DNA of 64,000 bases, from contig NZ_VEHL01000007.1 in the NCBI RefSeq assembly GCF_007679965.1, forward strand, positions 248,001 through 312,000, read 5' to 3'. This document shows positions 1 through 8,148 of this stretch, one piece after another. Position numbers and translations under genes: made by a program. The notes beneath the pieces were generated by a model that was not told the DNA's origin, ran no database searches, and worked only from the letters and a program-made list of their open reading frames with translations. The stretch comes from Bordetella genomosp. 13. GTDB taxonomy: Bacteria > Pseudomonadota > Gammaproteobacteria > Burkholderiales > Burkholderiaceae_B. Numbering within the stretch: position 1 is the stretch's first letter; every line of letters begins with the position of its first letter.

Positions 1-253
1 CGGCGGCGGTCTTGGCGGCGGTCAGCTGCGCCTGCTGGCTTTGCAGCTGCTGCAGTTGCTGGGTGGCGCTGCGCAGCTGCGTGCGCAGGCGCTCTTCCAT
101 GCTTTGCGCGTGGGCGGGAAAGACCGTCAGCATGGTGGCCATCGCCGCGGCGGTGGCCTTCAGCGCCCAGGCGGCCTGCCGCAGCGCCGGCGACGCCGGC
201 GTCTGGGCAGCGTCACGCCGGACGCGCGCGGGTTGGGAAGTTTCGTTGCGCAT
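1..253 (-). CDS. Exported coiled-coil protein, 5' part only (runs off left edge)
   Basis: The reading frame is open from an ATG at 253 to the window edge (84 codons visible). It has a long charged N-region, a hydrophobic stretch at about residues 26-45 and an AHAQ-type signal-peptidase site near 49. A Gln/Leu-rich heptad-like segment with many QLQQLQ-type repeats follows. This predicts a periplasmic coiled-coil protein. It starts 5 bp after the stop of the porin gene, so it is the sixth gene of the same operon. ExbB proteins with large periplasmic domains are often accompanied by a DUF3450-type periplasmic coiled-coil protein, and this could be such a partner, but too little is visible to assign a family. 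Confidence 0.6.
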   Translation of the reverse strand, partial: MRNETSQPARVRRDAAQTPASPALRQAAWALKATAAAMATMLTVFPAHAQSMEERLRTQLRSATQQLQQLQSQQAQLTAAKTAA

Positions 254-258
254 GATGA

Positions 259-1980
259 TCAGAACCGTGCGTTGACTTCGAGCTGCAGGACGTCGATGGC
301 CAACGGGGGGCCATAGATCTCCTTCGCGCTGCTCCAGCGCAGCACGCCATAGACGTTCTTGTCGAACGCGTAGCCGCCGCCCAGGAAGTAGCCGCGCGCA
401 TTGGTGCCGCCCAGGTGGAACGTGGAATCGTTGTAGCCGTCGGGCAGCGCGTCAGGCTGGATGTACTTGTAGCCGGCGAAGGCCATCCAGTCGCCCTTGC
501 GGGCCAGCTCGATGCCGTTGCCGACGGTGGCCTGGAACATCCAGGCGTTGCCTCCGCTCTCGACGCTGTCCAGGTCTTCGCGCGCGTTGACGATGTTGGC
601 GGCCCCCCCAGCGCGGCGCACCATCTTGTCCTTGTCGTAGGCCAGATTGCGCACGTAGTCGCCGTCCAGGCGCATGGCCAGGTTGTCGAACAGGCGGGTA
701 TCCCAGCGCATGTTCAGGTTCAGCAGGTTGAACTTGGAGGCCAGGCCCACGTACTGGTACTCGTTCCAATCGGCCTGGTCGGCCGAGCTCTGAACGACGT
801 CGCGCAGCAGGAACAGCGTGTTGCCCTTCTGCATGAAGCCCGGACGCGACCAGTCGGTACTGCAGACCGTCATCAGCGAATCGCAAGGCTCCGAACGCCG
901 GCCTTCGATGTTCTGGAACTGGTAGTAGGCGACCGCGCCGCGCAGCTTGTTGTCGGTGTTGAGCTTCCACTCGGCGCCGGCCTGCGCGCCGAGGAGCCAC
1001 TTGTTCTCGCTCTTGCCTTCGGAGAACGTGTCGCTGCTGAACGGATTGTTCGAGTATTCGAGCGAGTAGGCGCCCAGGGAGCCGAACAGCGTGACCGGGC
1101 TGCCGGACAGCGGATGCTTGAAGATGGCGGACACGCCGTCGAAGTTCAGGTCACCGGAGTACAGCATGTCGGTCGACACGAACGGATTGGATGCGCGGCC
1201 GGCCGTGACGGTGGCCCACTGGTAAGGGCTGTAGCTCAGGTAGGCCTGGTCGAGCCAGATGTCCTTCTTGCCCATGTTGTTGCCCAGGGTGTCGGTGGTG
1301 GACACGGGGCTGTTGTCGCCGCCGGAAGCCAGGCGGATGCCGGCCAGCCATTGCTCCGACAGCTGCGCCTTCACGCCCAGGCGGGCGCGGATGCGCAACA
1401 GGTTGCGGCGATCCTCGCGCGTGTTCATGTAGGGAATGTCCAGGCCGTACGGCTGGCCACCGATGAACGTCGGGATCGGGCCGTTGCGGTTCCACTTGGC
1501 GAAGTCGATCAGCTCGTTGCTGTTGCCGCTGTCGAAGAAGCGCGACTCGTCGCGGAAGCGCACGTCGCCCTCGACCGTGATGCGCGAAGCCCAGTCGGGA
1601 AACGTGTTGGGCTGGGCCCAGTTCTCGGCCTTGGCCTGCGCCATGACTTCGGTCTTGACCTCGTCGCGGATCTGGTCGCGCACGGTGGCGGGGATGTACG
1701 GCACGCGCACGTCTCCCGGCTGGGCGATCGCGGCGCCGGCGCCGCCGGCGGCCACGGCGGGCGCGGCGGCGGCCTTGCGGGCCTGCGCGGCCTCGGCTTC
1801 GGCCTGCTGGATCAGGGCGTTGGCCTGTTCCTGCTTGAGCACGCCCTGCTGCACCAGCAGGCGGATCAGGTTGACGGTGGCGTTCTGGGACGGCGCGGCG
1901 TTCTGTGCCGCGGCCTGTCCCGCCGACAACGCCAGGGCGACGGCCAGGGCGCCGGCCAGTCGGTTGGGTTGCAGTTTCAT
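259..1980 (-). CDS. Putative outer-membrane porin (large, Porin_5-like)
   Basis: A 573-residue protein with a clear signal peptide (cleavage after AAA near residue 25). A short Q/A-rich helical segment follows, then a long region of alternating polar/aromatic strands typical of a beta-barrel, ending in the aromatic signature NARF. ATG 1980 is chosen because GGAG lies 10 nt upstream; an in-frame TTG at 1989 is too close to that site. Two cysteines at about residues 365-372 (CDSLMTVC) may form a loop disulfide. It sits directly after the TonB gene, so a TonB-linked or co-regulated substrate channel is possible. The transported substrate is not deducible. Confidence 0.75.
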   Translation of the reverse strand: MKLQPNRLAGALAVALALSAGQAAAQNAAPSQNATVNLIRLLVQQGVLKQEQANALIQQAEAEAAQARKAAAAPAVAAGGAGAAIAQPGDVRVPYIPATVRDQIRDEVKTEVMAQAKAENWAQPNTFPDWASRITVEGDVRFRDESRFFDSGNSNELIDFAKWNRNGPIPTFIGGQPYGLDIPYMNTREDRRNLLRIRARLGVKAQLSEQWLAGIRLASGGDNSPVSTTDTLGNNMGKKDIWLDQAYLSYSPYQWATVTAGRASNPFVSTDMLYSGDLNFDGVSAIFKHPLSGSPVTLFGSLGAYSLEYSNNPFSSDTFSEGKSENKWLLGAQAGAEWKLNTDNKLRGAVAYYQFQNIEGRRSEPCDSLMTVCSTDWSRPGFMQKGNTLFLLRDVVQSSADQADWNEYQYVGLASKFNLLNLNMRWDTRLFDNLAMRLDGDYVRNLAYDKDKMVRRAGGAANIVNAREDLDSVESGGNAWMFQATVGNGIELARKGDWMAFAGYKYIQPDALPDGYNDSTFHLGGTNARGYFLGGGYAFDKNVYGVLRWSSAKEIYGPPLAIDVLQLEVNARF

Positions 1981-2022
1981 GTTGATCAAACTCCGGTAGG
2001 GAAATCGAAGGTGGCGCCGTGC

Positions 2023-2796
2023 CTACGAGGGCCGCCGGCTGCTGATGGTCGTGCGGATGGGCATCGGCAAGGACGCGGGCGGGCGCTCGTCCACGCGCCC
2101 CAGGGCGCGCAGTGTCGCAACCACTTTCTCGTCGACCTCGGCATCGCCGCTGGACTTGGTCATGTCGACGCGCGTGATCTGTCCGGAGGTGTCCAGCCAG
2201 ACGTTCACGGAAAGGCGGTACACCAGGCTGCGAGTGCGTTCGTCCTCGCGCAGCAGCTTCTGCAGCATGTAGGCCATGTACTGCCCATAGGTGCCGTTGC
2301 CCGCGCCCCCGCCGCCGCCGGTGCCGGACATGCCGCTGCCCGAGCCCGCGCCGATGTTGAAGGCGTCCGATCCCGACTGGGCATCGGTGTTCATCTCCAT
2401 CGGGTTGGCCATGTCGTTGGCCGGCTTGGGCGGCGCATCGTCGGGCTTGGGCTGGTCGATGGGCTTGGGCTCCTCGACCGGCTTGGGCTCGGGCACTTCC
2501 TCGGGCGGAGGCGGCTCTTCCGGCGGCTTCTCGGGAGGCGGAGGGGGCGGCGGCGGAGGCGGCAGCGGAATGATCGCGGCGACCTTCGGCGCCTCGCGCT
2601 GGACACCCGCCATGTCATTGGCCCAGCGCCAGATGAAATAGCCCAGCCCGACCGCCACCACCAGGCCCACGACGGGCCAGACGATGCGACCGGCCGAGCG
2701 CGAGCGCCTGGCCTGCCGGCCATCGTCCAGCAGCGCCGACAGGCGCGAGGACGCATCCTCGCGGCGATCGGGGGATTCAGGTTTGTTCGACGACAT
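2023..2796 (-). CDS. TonB-family energy transducer
   Basis: A 257-residue protein with classical TonB architecture: cytoplasmic N-terminus (1-36), one membrane helix (about 37-57) and an uninterrupted run of ten prolines near residues 79-88. Pro/Glu and Pro/Lys repeats to about 125 and a Gly-rich hinge lead to a C-terminal TonB domain (about 170-257) with the VNVWLDTSGQITRV strand. It lies 20 bp downstream of exbD in an exbB-exbD-tonB order. It should transmit proton-motive force to an outer-membrane partner, here most plausibly the TpsB-like protein or the porin of the same operon rather than a siderophore receptor, since no TonB-dependent receptor is present. Confidence 0.88.
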   Translation of the reverse strand: MSSNKPESPDRREDASSRLSALLDDGRQARRSRSAGRIVWPVVGLVVAVGLGYFIWRWANDMAGVQREAPKVAAIIPLPPPPPPPPPPEKPPEEPPPPEEVPEPKPVEEPKPIDQPKPDDAPPKPANDMANPMEMNTDAQSGSDAFNIGAGSGSGMSGTGGGGGAGNGTYGQYMAYMLQKLLREDERTRSLVYRLSVNVWLDTSGQITRVDMTKSSGDAEVDEKVVATLRALGRVDERPPASLPMPIRTTISSRRPS

Positions 2797-2816
2797 CGCG
2801 GGATCGCCCTTCTACT

Positions 2817-3233
2817 TCAAGTCGGCTTGCCGGTCACGAGACCGACCTGCGGCAGTTCCAGGCGGCGCAGCAGGTCCAGTACCTCCATGACCTTCTGGTA
2901 CTGCACGACGGCATCGCCGCGCACAATGACCGGGAAGTCGGGGTTGAGGGCCTTTTCGGTGCGCAGTCTGTCTTCGAGCTCGGGCAACGTGACCGGATAG
3001 GCGTCCAGGAACACCTGGCCGGCCTCGTTGATCGAGATGGCTTTGGTCTTGGGTTGCGACAGGGACACGGTCGAGCTTGCCTTGGGCAGGTTCACCTGGA
3101 TGCCGGCGATCTGCGCCGTGGCGGTCAGGATGAACATGACCAGCACCACCATCAGCACGTCCACCAGGGGCGTGATGTTGATGCCGTCGACGGGCGCGCC
3201 GTCATCGTCGTCTTGCGCGGATACGGAAGCCAT
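2817..3233 (-). CDS. exbD: ExbD/TolR-family proton-channel subunit
   Basis: A 138-residue protein with an acidic N-terminus, one transmembrane helix and the conserved motif INITPLVDVLMV. Its Asp falls at residue 25, the position of the proton-carrying Asp in ExbD. A periplasmic TolR/ExbD domain follows. The longer open frame (to 3326) is not the gene: ATG 3233 is preceded by AGGAG with good spacing, and this site overlaps the stop codon of the upstream exbB hybrid gene (3244), so the pair is translationally coupled. It partners the ExbB hybrid and the TonB protein. Confidence 0.93.
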   Translation of the reverse strand: MASVSAQDDDDGAPVDGINITPLVDVLMVVLVMFILTATAQIAGIQVNLPKASSTVSLSQPKTKAISINEAGQVFLDAYPVTLPELEDRLRTEKALNPDFPVIVRGDAVVQYQKVMEVLDLLRRLELPQVGLVTGKPT

Positions 3234-3243
3234 CTGTGTCTCC

Positions 3244-5115
3244 TCAGATGGCGGCAGGCGCCAGGCCCGTGCGGGCGTGGGCCGCGGCGGCGGCGTGCAT
3301 GGCTTCGGCGCGCGAGCCCTCGCCATGGACTTCGGCCAGGCGCGTGATGAACTCGTCGACGAACACGCGCATGTCGGCGTTGATTTCCTTGTTGCGCGTG
3401 GTCAGGCGGTTGTAGCCGAACAGCGCGGGGATGGCGACGAACAGGCCCATGGCGGTGGCCAGCAGCGCGGCGGCCATACCCGGGGCGATGGCGTTGATGT
3501 TCACGTCGCCGGCCATGGCCGTGCCCAGGAACACCACCATGATGCCCAGCACCGTGCCCAGCAGGCCGATGTACGGGCCGCCGGCGATGGCGTTGGACAG
3601 CGTGGACAGGCGCTTGCCCAGGGCCTGCGACTCCTTGGTGCGGATGGCGTCCATCGAGGCGCGGATGGCTTCGATCGTGGCGGCCGACACGGTGTTGGTA
3701 TCGGCGCCCTGCGCGCGGCGCGTGCGGATCTCGTTGATGGCGACCGAGTACAGGCGCCACAGCGGCGCGTTCTTCAGTTGCTCGTTCAGGCGCGTTTCGT
3801 CGGCCAGCATTTCCAGGCGGTTACCCACCTTGGAGAACACGGTGCGGAAGTCCGCGTTGGCGACTTCGACACGGCGGGCCATGCGGCTCTTGCTGATCAT
3901 GATGACCCAGGACTGCAGCATCATCAGGACCAGCACAGCAATGACCACCCAGGCGTCGACCGGCACGGCGTTGAGCAGGAAGCCCAGCTCGCCGAAGCCC
4001 ATGCCCGATTGCTCTTCGTCGGCGCCATAGACCACCATGCGCGACTCGCTGCCCTGGGCGGTGGCGTCGGCGAACAGCAGCGCGGCGGGACGGGCGATCT
4101 TGGACAGGCGGATTTCGTCGATGGCGCCGACGAACGGCGCGTACGAGGCGGCCGGAGCCGCAGCGGCGGCAGGATCGGCCGGGGCAGCGGGTGCGGCACC
4201 CGGAGCGACGGCCACGTCGCCGCCGATGGCGGCGGCGGTGTTCAGCGCGGGCAGGCTGGCGGCCAGCGTGCCGCTGGCGCGCCCATTGACGTACAGCGTG
4301 ATCTGGCCGCCGTTGGCCGTGACGGCCACGTGCTGCCAGGCGGCCGGCGTAAGGGGTTGGCCGGGCTGCGTGCGCTGGCCGTTGACCTCGACGAACGGCA
4401 CGCCGCTGGAGATGCCGATCAGCAGCGAATTGCCGGCATCACGGCGCGCGTAGATCAGCTGGTCGCCCGACGGCTGGTCGGCGCGGACCCAGGCACTGAA
4501 CGTGAAGGCGCTGCCGGCGGGCAGGGCCAGCGAGGGGCTGGCGGGCAGCATCAGCGGCGCGGCGCCGGTGAACTGCGCGGCGCGGCCGACCACGCCGTCG
4601 ACCATGCCGGCGACTGGCGTCTGCGCATTGTTGTTGTAGCCGGTGGCGTCACGCGGAGGCGCTTCGGGCGCGCCGTTGAAGTGATAGACCAGCGTGTAGT
4701 TGGGATCGAACGTGACCTGGCCGTTGGAAGCGACGGGCGCCTTCTCGTTGCCGTAGTACATCCAGATGTCCTGGCGCTGCGCGCCGGACACTTCGGACAT
4801 GTCCACCCACACCACCGCCATGCCCAGCAGCGGGTCGAAGCTTTCGATCTGGTAGTTCAGGACGGTCTGGTCGTCTGCCGCGACGAAGCGCAGGTCGGAG
4901 CCATTGGCGTTGACGCCGTCGAACGTGAAGTTGCCGGTGTGCAGGCGCACCAGCAGCGGCACGCGGCCGGCGGGCTCGTTGATGGCCGCGCCCTGCTGCG
5001 TCGTATCGATGGACACTTGCTTGCGGTACTTCCAATCGGGCTGCCACCAGGCGTTGGCGACTGCCGGAAGCGTGCTGACCACGAGAGCCAGCAGATACAT
5101 CATTAGGCGTTGCAT
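3244..5115 (-). CDS. Hybrid ExbB/TolQ proton channel with DUF2341-LamG ectodomain
   Basis: A 623-residue protein. A signal peptide (1-22, ending ANA) is followed by a DUF2341-type domain (about 25-150, WKYRKQVSID and the strand WMYYGNEKAP). A concanavalin/LamG-like domain (about 155-345, AFTFSAWVRA, ITLYVNGRASG, IDEIRLSKIARP) contains an Ala/Pro-rich insertion near 305-330. A transmembrane helix (about 385-408) leads to the MotA/TolQ/ExbB core (about 490-600) with GLLGTVLGIMVVFLGTAM and AALLATAMGLFVAIPAL. Typical ExbB is about 240 residues, so the extra 380 residues are periplasmic. LamG and DUF2341 modules usually bind glycans or proteins, so this channel may sense or dock a periplasmic substrate or peptidoglycan (inference). 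It lies between the TpsB gene (36 bp) and exbD. Confidence 0.9.
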   Translation of the reverse strand: MQRLMMYLLALVVSTLPAVANAWWQPDWKYRKQVSIDTTQQGAAINEPAGRVPLLVRLHTGNFTFDGVNANGSDLRFVAADDQTVLNYQIESFDPLLGMAVVWVDMSEVSGAQRQDIWMYYGNEKAPVASNGQVTFDPNYTLVYHFNGAPEAPPRDATGYNNNAQTPVAGMVDGVVGRAAQFTGAAPLMLPASPSLALPAGSAFTFSAWVRADQPSGDQLIYARRDAGNSLLIGISSGVPFVEVNGQRTQPGQPLTPAAWQHVAVTANGGQITLYVNGRASGTLAASLPALNTAAAIGGDVAVAPGAAPAAPADPAAAAAPAASYAPFVGAIDEIRLSKIARPAALLFADATAQGSESRMVVYGADEEQSGMGFGELGFLLNAVPVDAWVVIAVLVLMMLQSWVIMISKSRMARRVEVANADFRTVFSKVGNRLEMLADETRLNEQLKNAPLWRLYSVAINEIRTRRAQGADTNTVSAATIEAIRASMDAIRTKESQALGKRLSTLSNAIAGGPYIGLLGTVLGIMVVFLGTAMAGDVNINAIAPGMAAALLATAMGLFVAIPALFGYNRLTTRNKEINADMRVFVDEFITRLAEVHGEGSRAEAMHAAAAAHARTGLAPAAI

Positions 5116-5151
5116 GATTGTCTTACTCCGAAAACCGTCATCCGAATTGGG

Positions 5152-6807
5152 TTAGAAACTGGCGCGCAGATTGAAATTGACGCGGGGGTCGTGCTTGCTG
5201 GTGTTGGCGCCGTCCAGCAGGGGGTAGCCCCAATCCAGGCTGCCCGACAGCCAGTCGAGCACCTGCATGCGGGTACCGAGGCCGACGCTGGCCAGGCGGA
5301 AGGAATGCTCCTGCTCGGGCAGCGGATCGCGCAGGCGCAGCCACGCCCATTCCGCGAAGGTGTAGAACCGCCATTCGTTCACGTTGGAGCCTAGGTGGCG
5401 CGCCAGCGAGGGCGTGCGAAGCTCGACGGCGCCCAACAGGCCATCGTCGGCCGTGCGCTCGGCGGCCAGGTAGCCGCGGATGCTGGTGGCGCCGCCCGCG
5501 GCGAACTGCTCGTTGGAGACCAGCGCCCCGGACGCGAACTGGAAGCCGCCGCGCGCGTAGGCCTGCCAATCCTGCGAGAAGTTCTGCGTGTGGCTGAGGT
5601 CGCCCTTGAGCAGCGCGAAGCTGGGGCTGGCCCGGTAGCGCTTGTAGTCGAACTCTTCGGACGAGCTGCCCAGGTCGAAGAAGGAGCGCGTGGCGCCGAC
5701 CAGGCTGAGGCTGACCGAGCTTTGCGAGTCCTCGGTGTAGCGGTAGCCGTTGTAGCCGAGCGTGAACGGCACGTACTTCAGCGGTACGGTGTCGTTGTCC
5801 CCGCCGAAAGCCAGCGACTCGTCGAAGTTCTTGTAGTCGATGCCGACCGACAGCGAGTTGTACCAGCTGCCCGCGGGGTCGAAGGAATAGGTGGCCGTGG
5901 CGCCGAACGAATAACCCTTGCCCAGCACGTTGGTGCCGCCGATGGTGGCCACGTTGCTGTCCGAGTGGTAGCCCGAGAATTGCAGGCTCCAGCGGTCGGC
6001 CAGCGGCAGCGTGTACGAGGCCGACCACACCTTGGCGTTGTCGGTTTCCTCGGGAGCCGTGAAGAACGTCAGCGAGAACGCATGGCCGCGCTGCCACAGG
6101 TTGTCGTAGCCGATGGAGGCCGTGGACCGCAGGCGCTTGGTGTCGGCGCTGTAGTCGTTGTTCAGCCCGATGCTGGCCGTCCAGGGATTCTTGTCCTCGA
6201 CCTTCAGGTCGACGTCCATGGTGCCCGGGATCTTGCCTTCGCGAACCACGGGCAGCACCTGGCGGCTGGCCGTGCGGTTCAACCCGGTCAGTTGCGCCTG
6301 GGCCTGGTTGAAGTCGGGCACTTCGCCTTCTTTCAGCGCGGGCACCTGGTCGCGGATGGCCAGCGGCGAGTAGTTCTTGGCGCCGACCACGCGCAGGCGC
6401 CCGACCTTGGTCTCCGCCACCTGCAGGATGACCACGCCGTCGGTGACCTGCTGCTCGGGCAGGTCGACGTAGACCGATTGGTAGCCCTTTTCGTTGTAGG
6501 CCGCCTGCAGCGCGTCGCGGGCCGACTGGATGTCGGCGAGCGAGCGATCGGGCCCCAGGAAGGGATAGACCGCCTTCTCGATCGCCTTGGCGTCCAGCAC
6601 GGTATTGCCGCGGACGATGTACTCGTTCACGTTGACCTTGCGCGTATCCGCCGCAGCGGCGGCCGGTTCGGCCTGCGCGGCTTGCGCCTGCTCGGCTGGC
6701 GCGTCCTGCGCGAAGGCGCCGGCCTGCAGTCCCAGCGCCAGGCATGCGGCTAGCGTCCTGGCACAGGCCAATGCACCTGCTTTATCGAAATCCTGCATGG
6801 GATGCAC
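5152..6807 (-). CDS. ShlB/FhaC/HecB-type two-partner-secretion outer-membrane transporter (TpsB)
   Basis: A 551-residue protein: signal peptide ending FAQ near 34, an Ala-rich linker, then two POTRA domains (about 57-130, NEYIVRGNTVLDAKAIEKAV; and about 133-205, GRLRVVGAKNYSP). A 16-strand-type barrel follows, with the conserved GGATSIRGYL motif (the VRGY/IRGY barrel-plug motif), ending in Phe. GTG 6807 is preferred: GAGGAC lies just upstream, while ATG 6798 has no clear site. TpsB proteins export large beta-helical TpsA partners. No TpsA is in the window, so it may lie beyond position 1 or elsewhere. First gene of the six-gene operon. Confidence 0.88.
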   Translation of the reverse strand: MHPMQDFDKAGALACARTLAACLALGLQAGAFAQDAPAEQAQAAQAEPAAAAADTRKVNVNEYIVRGNTVLDAKAIEKAVYPFLGPDRSLADIQSARDALQAAYNEKGYQSVYVDLPEQQVTDGVVILQVAETKVGRLRVVGAKNYSPLAIRDQVPALKEGEVPDFNQAQAQLTGLNRTASRQVLPVVREGKIPGTMDVDLKVEDKNPWTASIGLNNDYSADTKRLRSTASIGYDNLWQRGHAFSLTFFTAPEETDNAKVWSASYTLPLADRWSLQFSGYHSDSNVATIGGTNVLGKGYSFGATATYSFDPAGSWYNSLSVGIDYKNFDESLAFGGDNDTVPLKYVPFTLGYNGYRYTEDSQSSVSLSLVGATRSFFDLGSSSEEFDYKRYRASPSFALLKGDLSHTQNFSQDWQAYARGGFQFASGALVSNEQFAAGGATSIRGYLAAERTADDGLLGAVELRTPSLARHLGSNVNEWRFYTFAEWAWLRLRDPLPEQEHSFRLASVGLGTRMQVLDWLSGSLDWGYPLLDGANTSKHDPRVNFNLRASF

Positions 6808-7201
6808 TCAGTCCTCAAATTAATCTGATGTCCTGCCCTACCCGCCAGACCATCGTCCGGCCGCCGTTCGCCGTCCGCCAGGGCGCTTGCGCCGGGCCCT
6901 GACGGATGGCATGGCCACGGGCGCCGGCATCGACAGCGTCTGCTTGTTACTAGACGTTCCGTGGACGCCCCCAGAGCGCGATGTAATAAAAATTTCACGA
7001 AAAAATTTAGACGTAACAAAAGGGGACGTGCTTGCCGGTGTGCAGGCGTCCGCCTCCGGTGCCCCTACTCACGGGGCACCGAGAAGGCAGATTGCGGCGC
7101 GAAAGTGACCCTGACTTGTCACCCATGACGGAAGGGCGACTCGTAAACTGGTGGACTTGGGGCGCGCCCGGCAGCGGCAGCCCGTCATCCAGGAAACCGC
7201 C
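6808..7201. promoter_or_regulatory. Divergent intergenic region with AT-rich promoter block and hairpin
   Basis: 394 bp separate the minus-strand transporter operon from the plus-strand gene at 7202. A markedly AT-rich block at 6980-7021 stands out from the GC-rich surroundings and probably carries one or both promoters. On the minus strand it reads from TTGTTACG to TATTACATC, but no convincing -35/-10 pair or PhoB box was found. A 9-bp inverted repeat (CGGTGCCCC, 7057-7065, with GGGGCACCG, 7073-7081) lies between the block and gene 7202. A lone TTGTCAC at 7116-7122 has no partner 11 bp away. Confidence 0.45.
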
Positions 7202-7564
7202 ATGTCCCTTTCCGATTTGCGCGCATGTGTGTTGGTGGTCGGCATGGCGCTGCCGGCGGCGGTGCTGGCGCAGGCGCCCGCCGCGCCCACGGGTGCGCGT
7301 ACCCAGCCGTCCGCCTGTGTGGACGTCGAGGCCAACGGCCAGCGGTCGCCCTCCTACGACTGCCTCAGCCAGCAGATGGCGCCCCGTCCCCCCGCGCCGC
7401 ACGAGAATCCCGCGCTGGCGTCCGAAGGCGTGGTGCGCATGGCGCCCAATCAGGTGGGCTTGGCGAACCGTGCCGCCACCTCGAACCGCATGGGCAGCAA
7501 CTTCGGCCACTCGGCGTTTCCGCAGCGGCCCACGCCCATCTACACCAGTCCGGTCGGACGCTGA
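7202..7564 (+). CDS. Small secreted protein of unknown function
   Basis: A 120-residue protein with a signal peptide (MSLSDLRACVLVVGMALPAA, cleavage near VLAQA). The mature part is Pro/Ala/Asn-rich with exactly two cysteines (in PSACVDVE and SYDCLSQQ), likely one disulfide. The start at 7202 is chosen over 7151 because AGGAA precedes it and the signal peptide begins there. It is transcribed divergently from the TpsB/ExbB operon and convergently with the TonB-domain gene, so a role in the same envelope system is suggested only by position. No family is recognised. Confidence 0.6.
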   Translation: MSLSDLRACVLVVGMALPAAVLAQAPAAPTGARTQPSACVDVEANGQRSPSYDCLSQQMAPRPPAPHENPALASEGVVRMAPNQVGLANRAATSNRMGSNFGHSAFPQRPTPIYTSPVGR

Positions 7565-7643
7565 CTCCCAACGCCGCGGGCATGGCGACGGCCCGTCCGT
7601 TCCGAATGGCGTGACAGGCAGCGGCGCGCATGGCCGCCCGGCC

Positions 7644-8105
7644 TCAAGCCGCGAAATCGAGCTTCAGGCGCAGCACCATGGGCTGGCGCATGTCCGGCGG
7701 CGGCGGCTCCGACAGCGGCTGCGCCATCAGCACGGCGCGCAGGTCCTGGTCGGCCTGGGCGTCTCCCAGCGTGTCGAAGGCCACGCGCTCGACCTGGCCC
7801 TGGCTCGACACCCACACCCGCACCACCACGGGCGCCGCGGGCGAGCCGTTGCTTTCCAGCACGCGCTGCTGCATGCGCTCGTGCAGGCGCACCACGGCCT
7901 CGTTGGCCGGATCGGCCAGCCAGACCTGGAACTGGTTGCCGACCAACTGCGCATAGCTGATCCAGTGCTGCGGCACGGCGGCCTGCGCCTGCACGGACGC
8001 CGGCTGCGACAGCGCCAGCCCCAGTCCCAACGCGCCTGCCGCGGCGCCCCACATTCGGCGCCAGAACGGCGTCCAGGCGGTCCTGGCGGGGGTGTCTTCA
8101 TGCAT
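7644..8105 (-). CDS. Secreted protein with a stand-alone TonB C-terminal domain
   Basis: About 153 residues. An N-terminal hydrophobic segment ends VQAQA and looks like a cleavable signal peptide rather than a TonB anchor; there is no proline-rich spacer. The rest matches the TonB C-terminal fold, VVVRVWVSSQGQVERVAF, closely resembling the strand VNVWLDTSGQITRV of the full TonB at 2023-2796. ATG 8105 is chosen because GGAGA lies 9 nt upstream; ATG 8114 overlaps that site. It is the second gene of a two-gene unit with the protease at 8149-8937 (34-43 bp gap). It could dock the outer-membrane component without being membrane-anchored (inference). Confidence 0.7.
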   Translation of the reverse strand: MHEDTPARTAWTPFWRRMWGAAAGALGLGLALSQPASVQAQAAVPQHWISYAQLVGNQFQVWLADPANEAVVRLHERMQQRVLESNGSPAAPVVVRVWVSSQGQVERVAFDTLGDAQADQDLRAVLMAQPLSEPPPPDMRQPMVLRLKLDFAA

Positions 8106-8148
8106 ACCGGTCATTCTCCATGGCGTTATTGAGGATGCGGACGCGGGC

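Noticed and set aside
415..3000. 861-codon plus-strand open frame opposite the porin and TonB genes
   Set aside because: Its sequence is a Val/Gly/Ala/His-rich mirror of the real minus-strand genes, with no domain and no start site. Long antisense frames are expected at this GC content.
7116..7122. TTGTCAC in the transporter divergent region as a Pho half-site
   Set aside because: No partner half-site 11 bp away in either direction.
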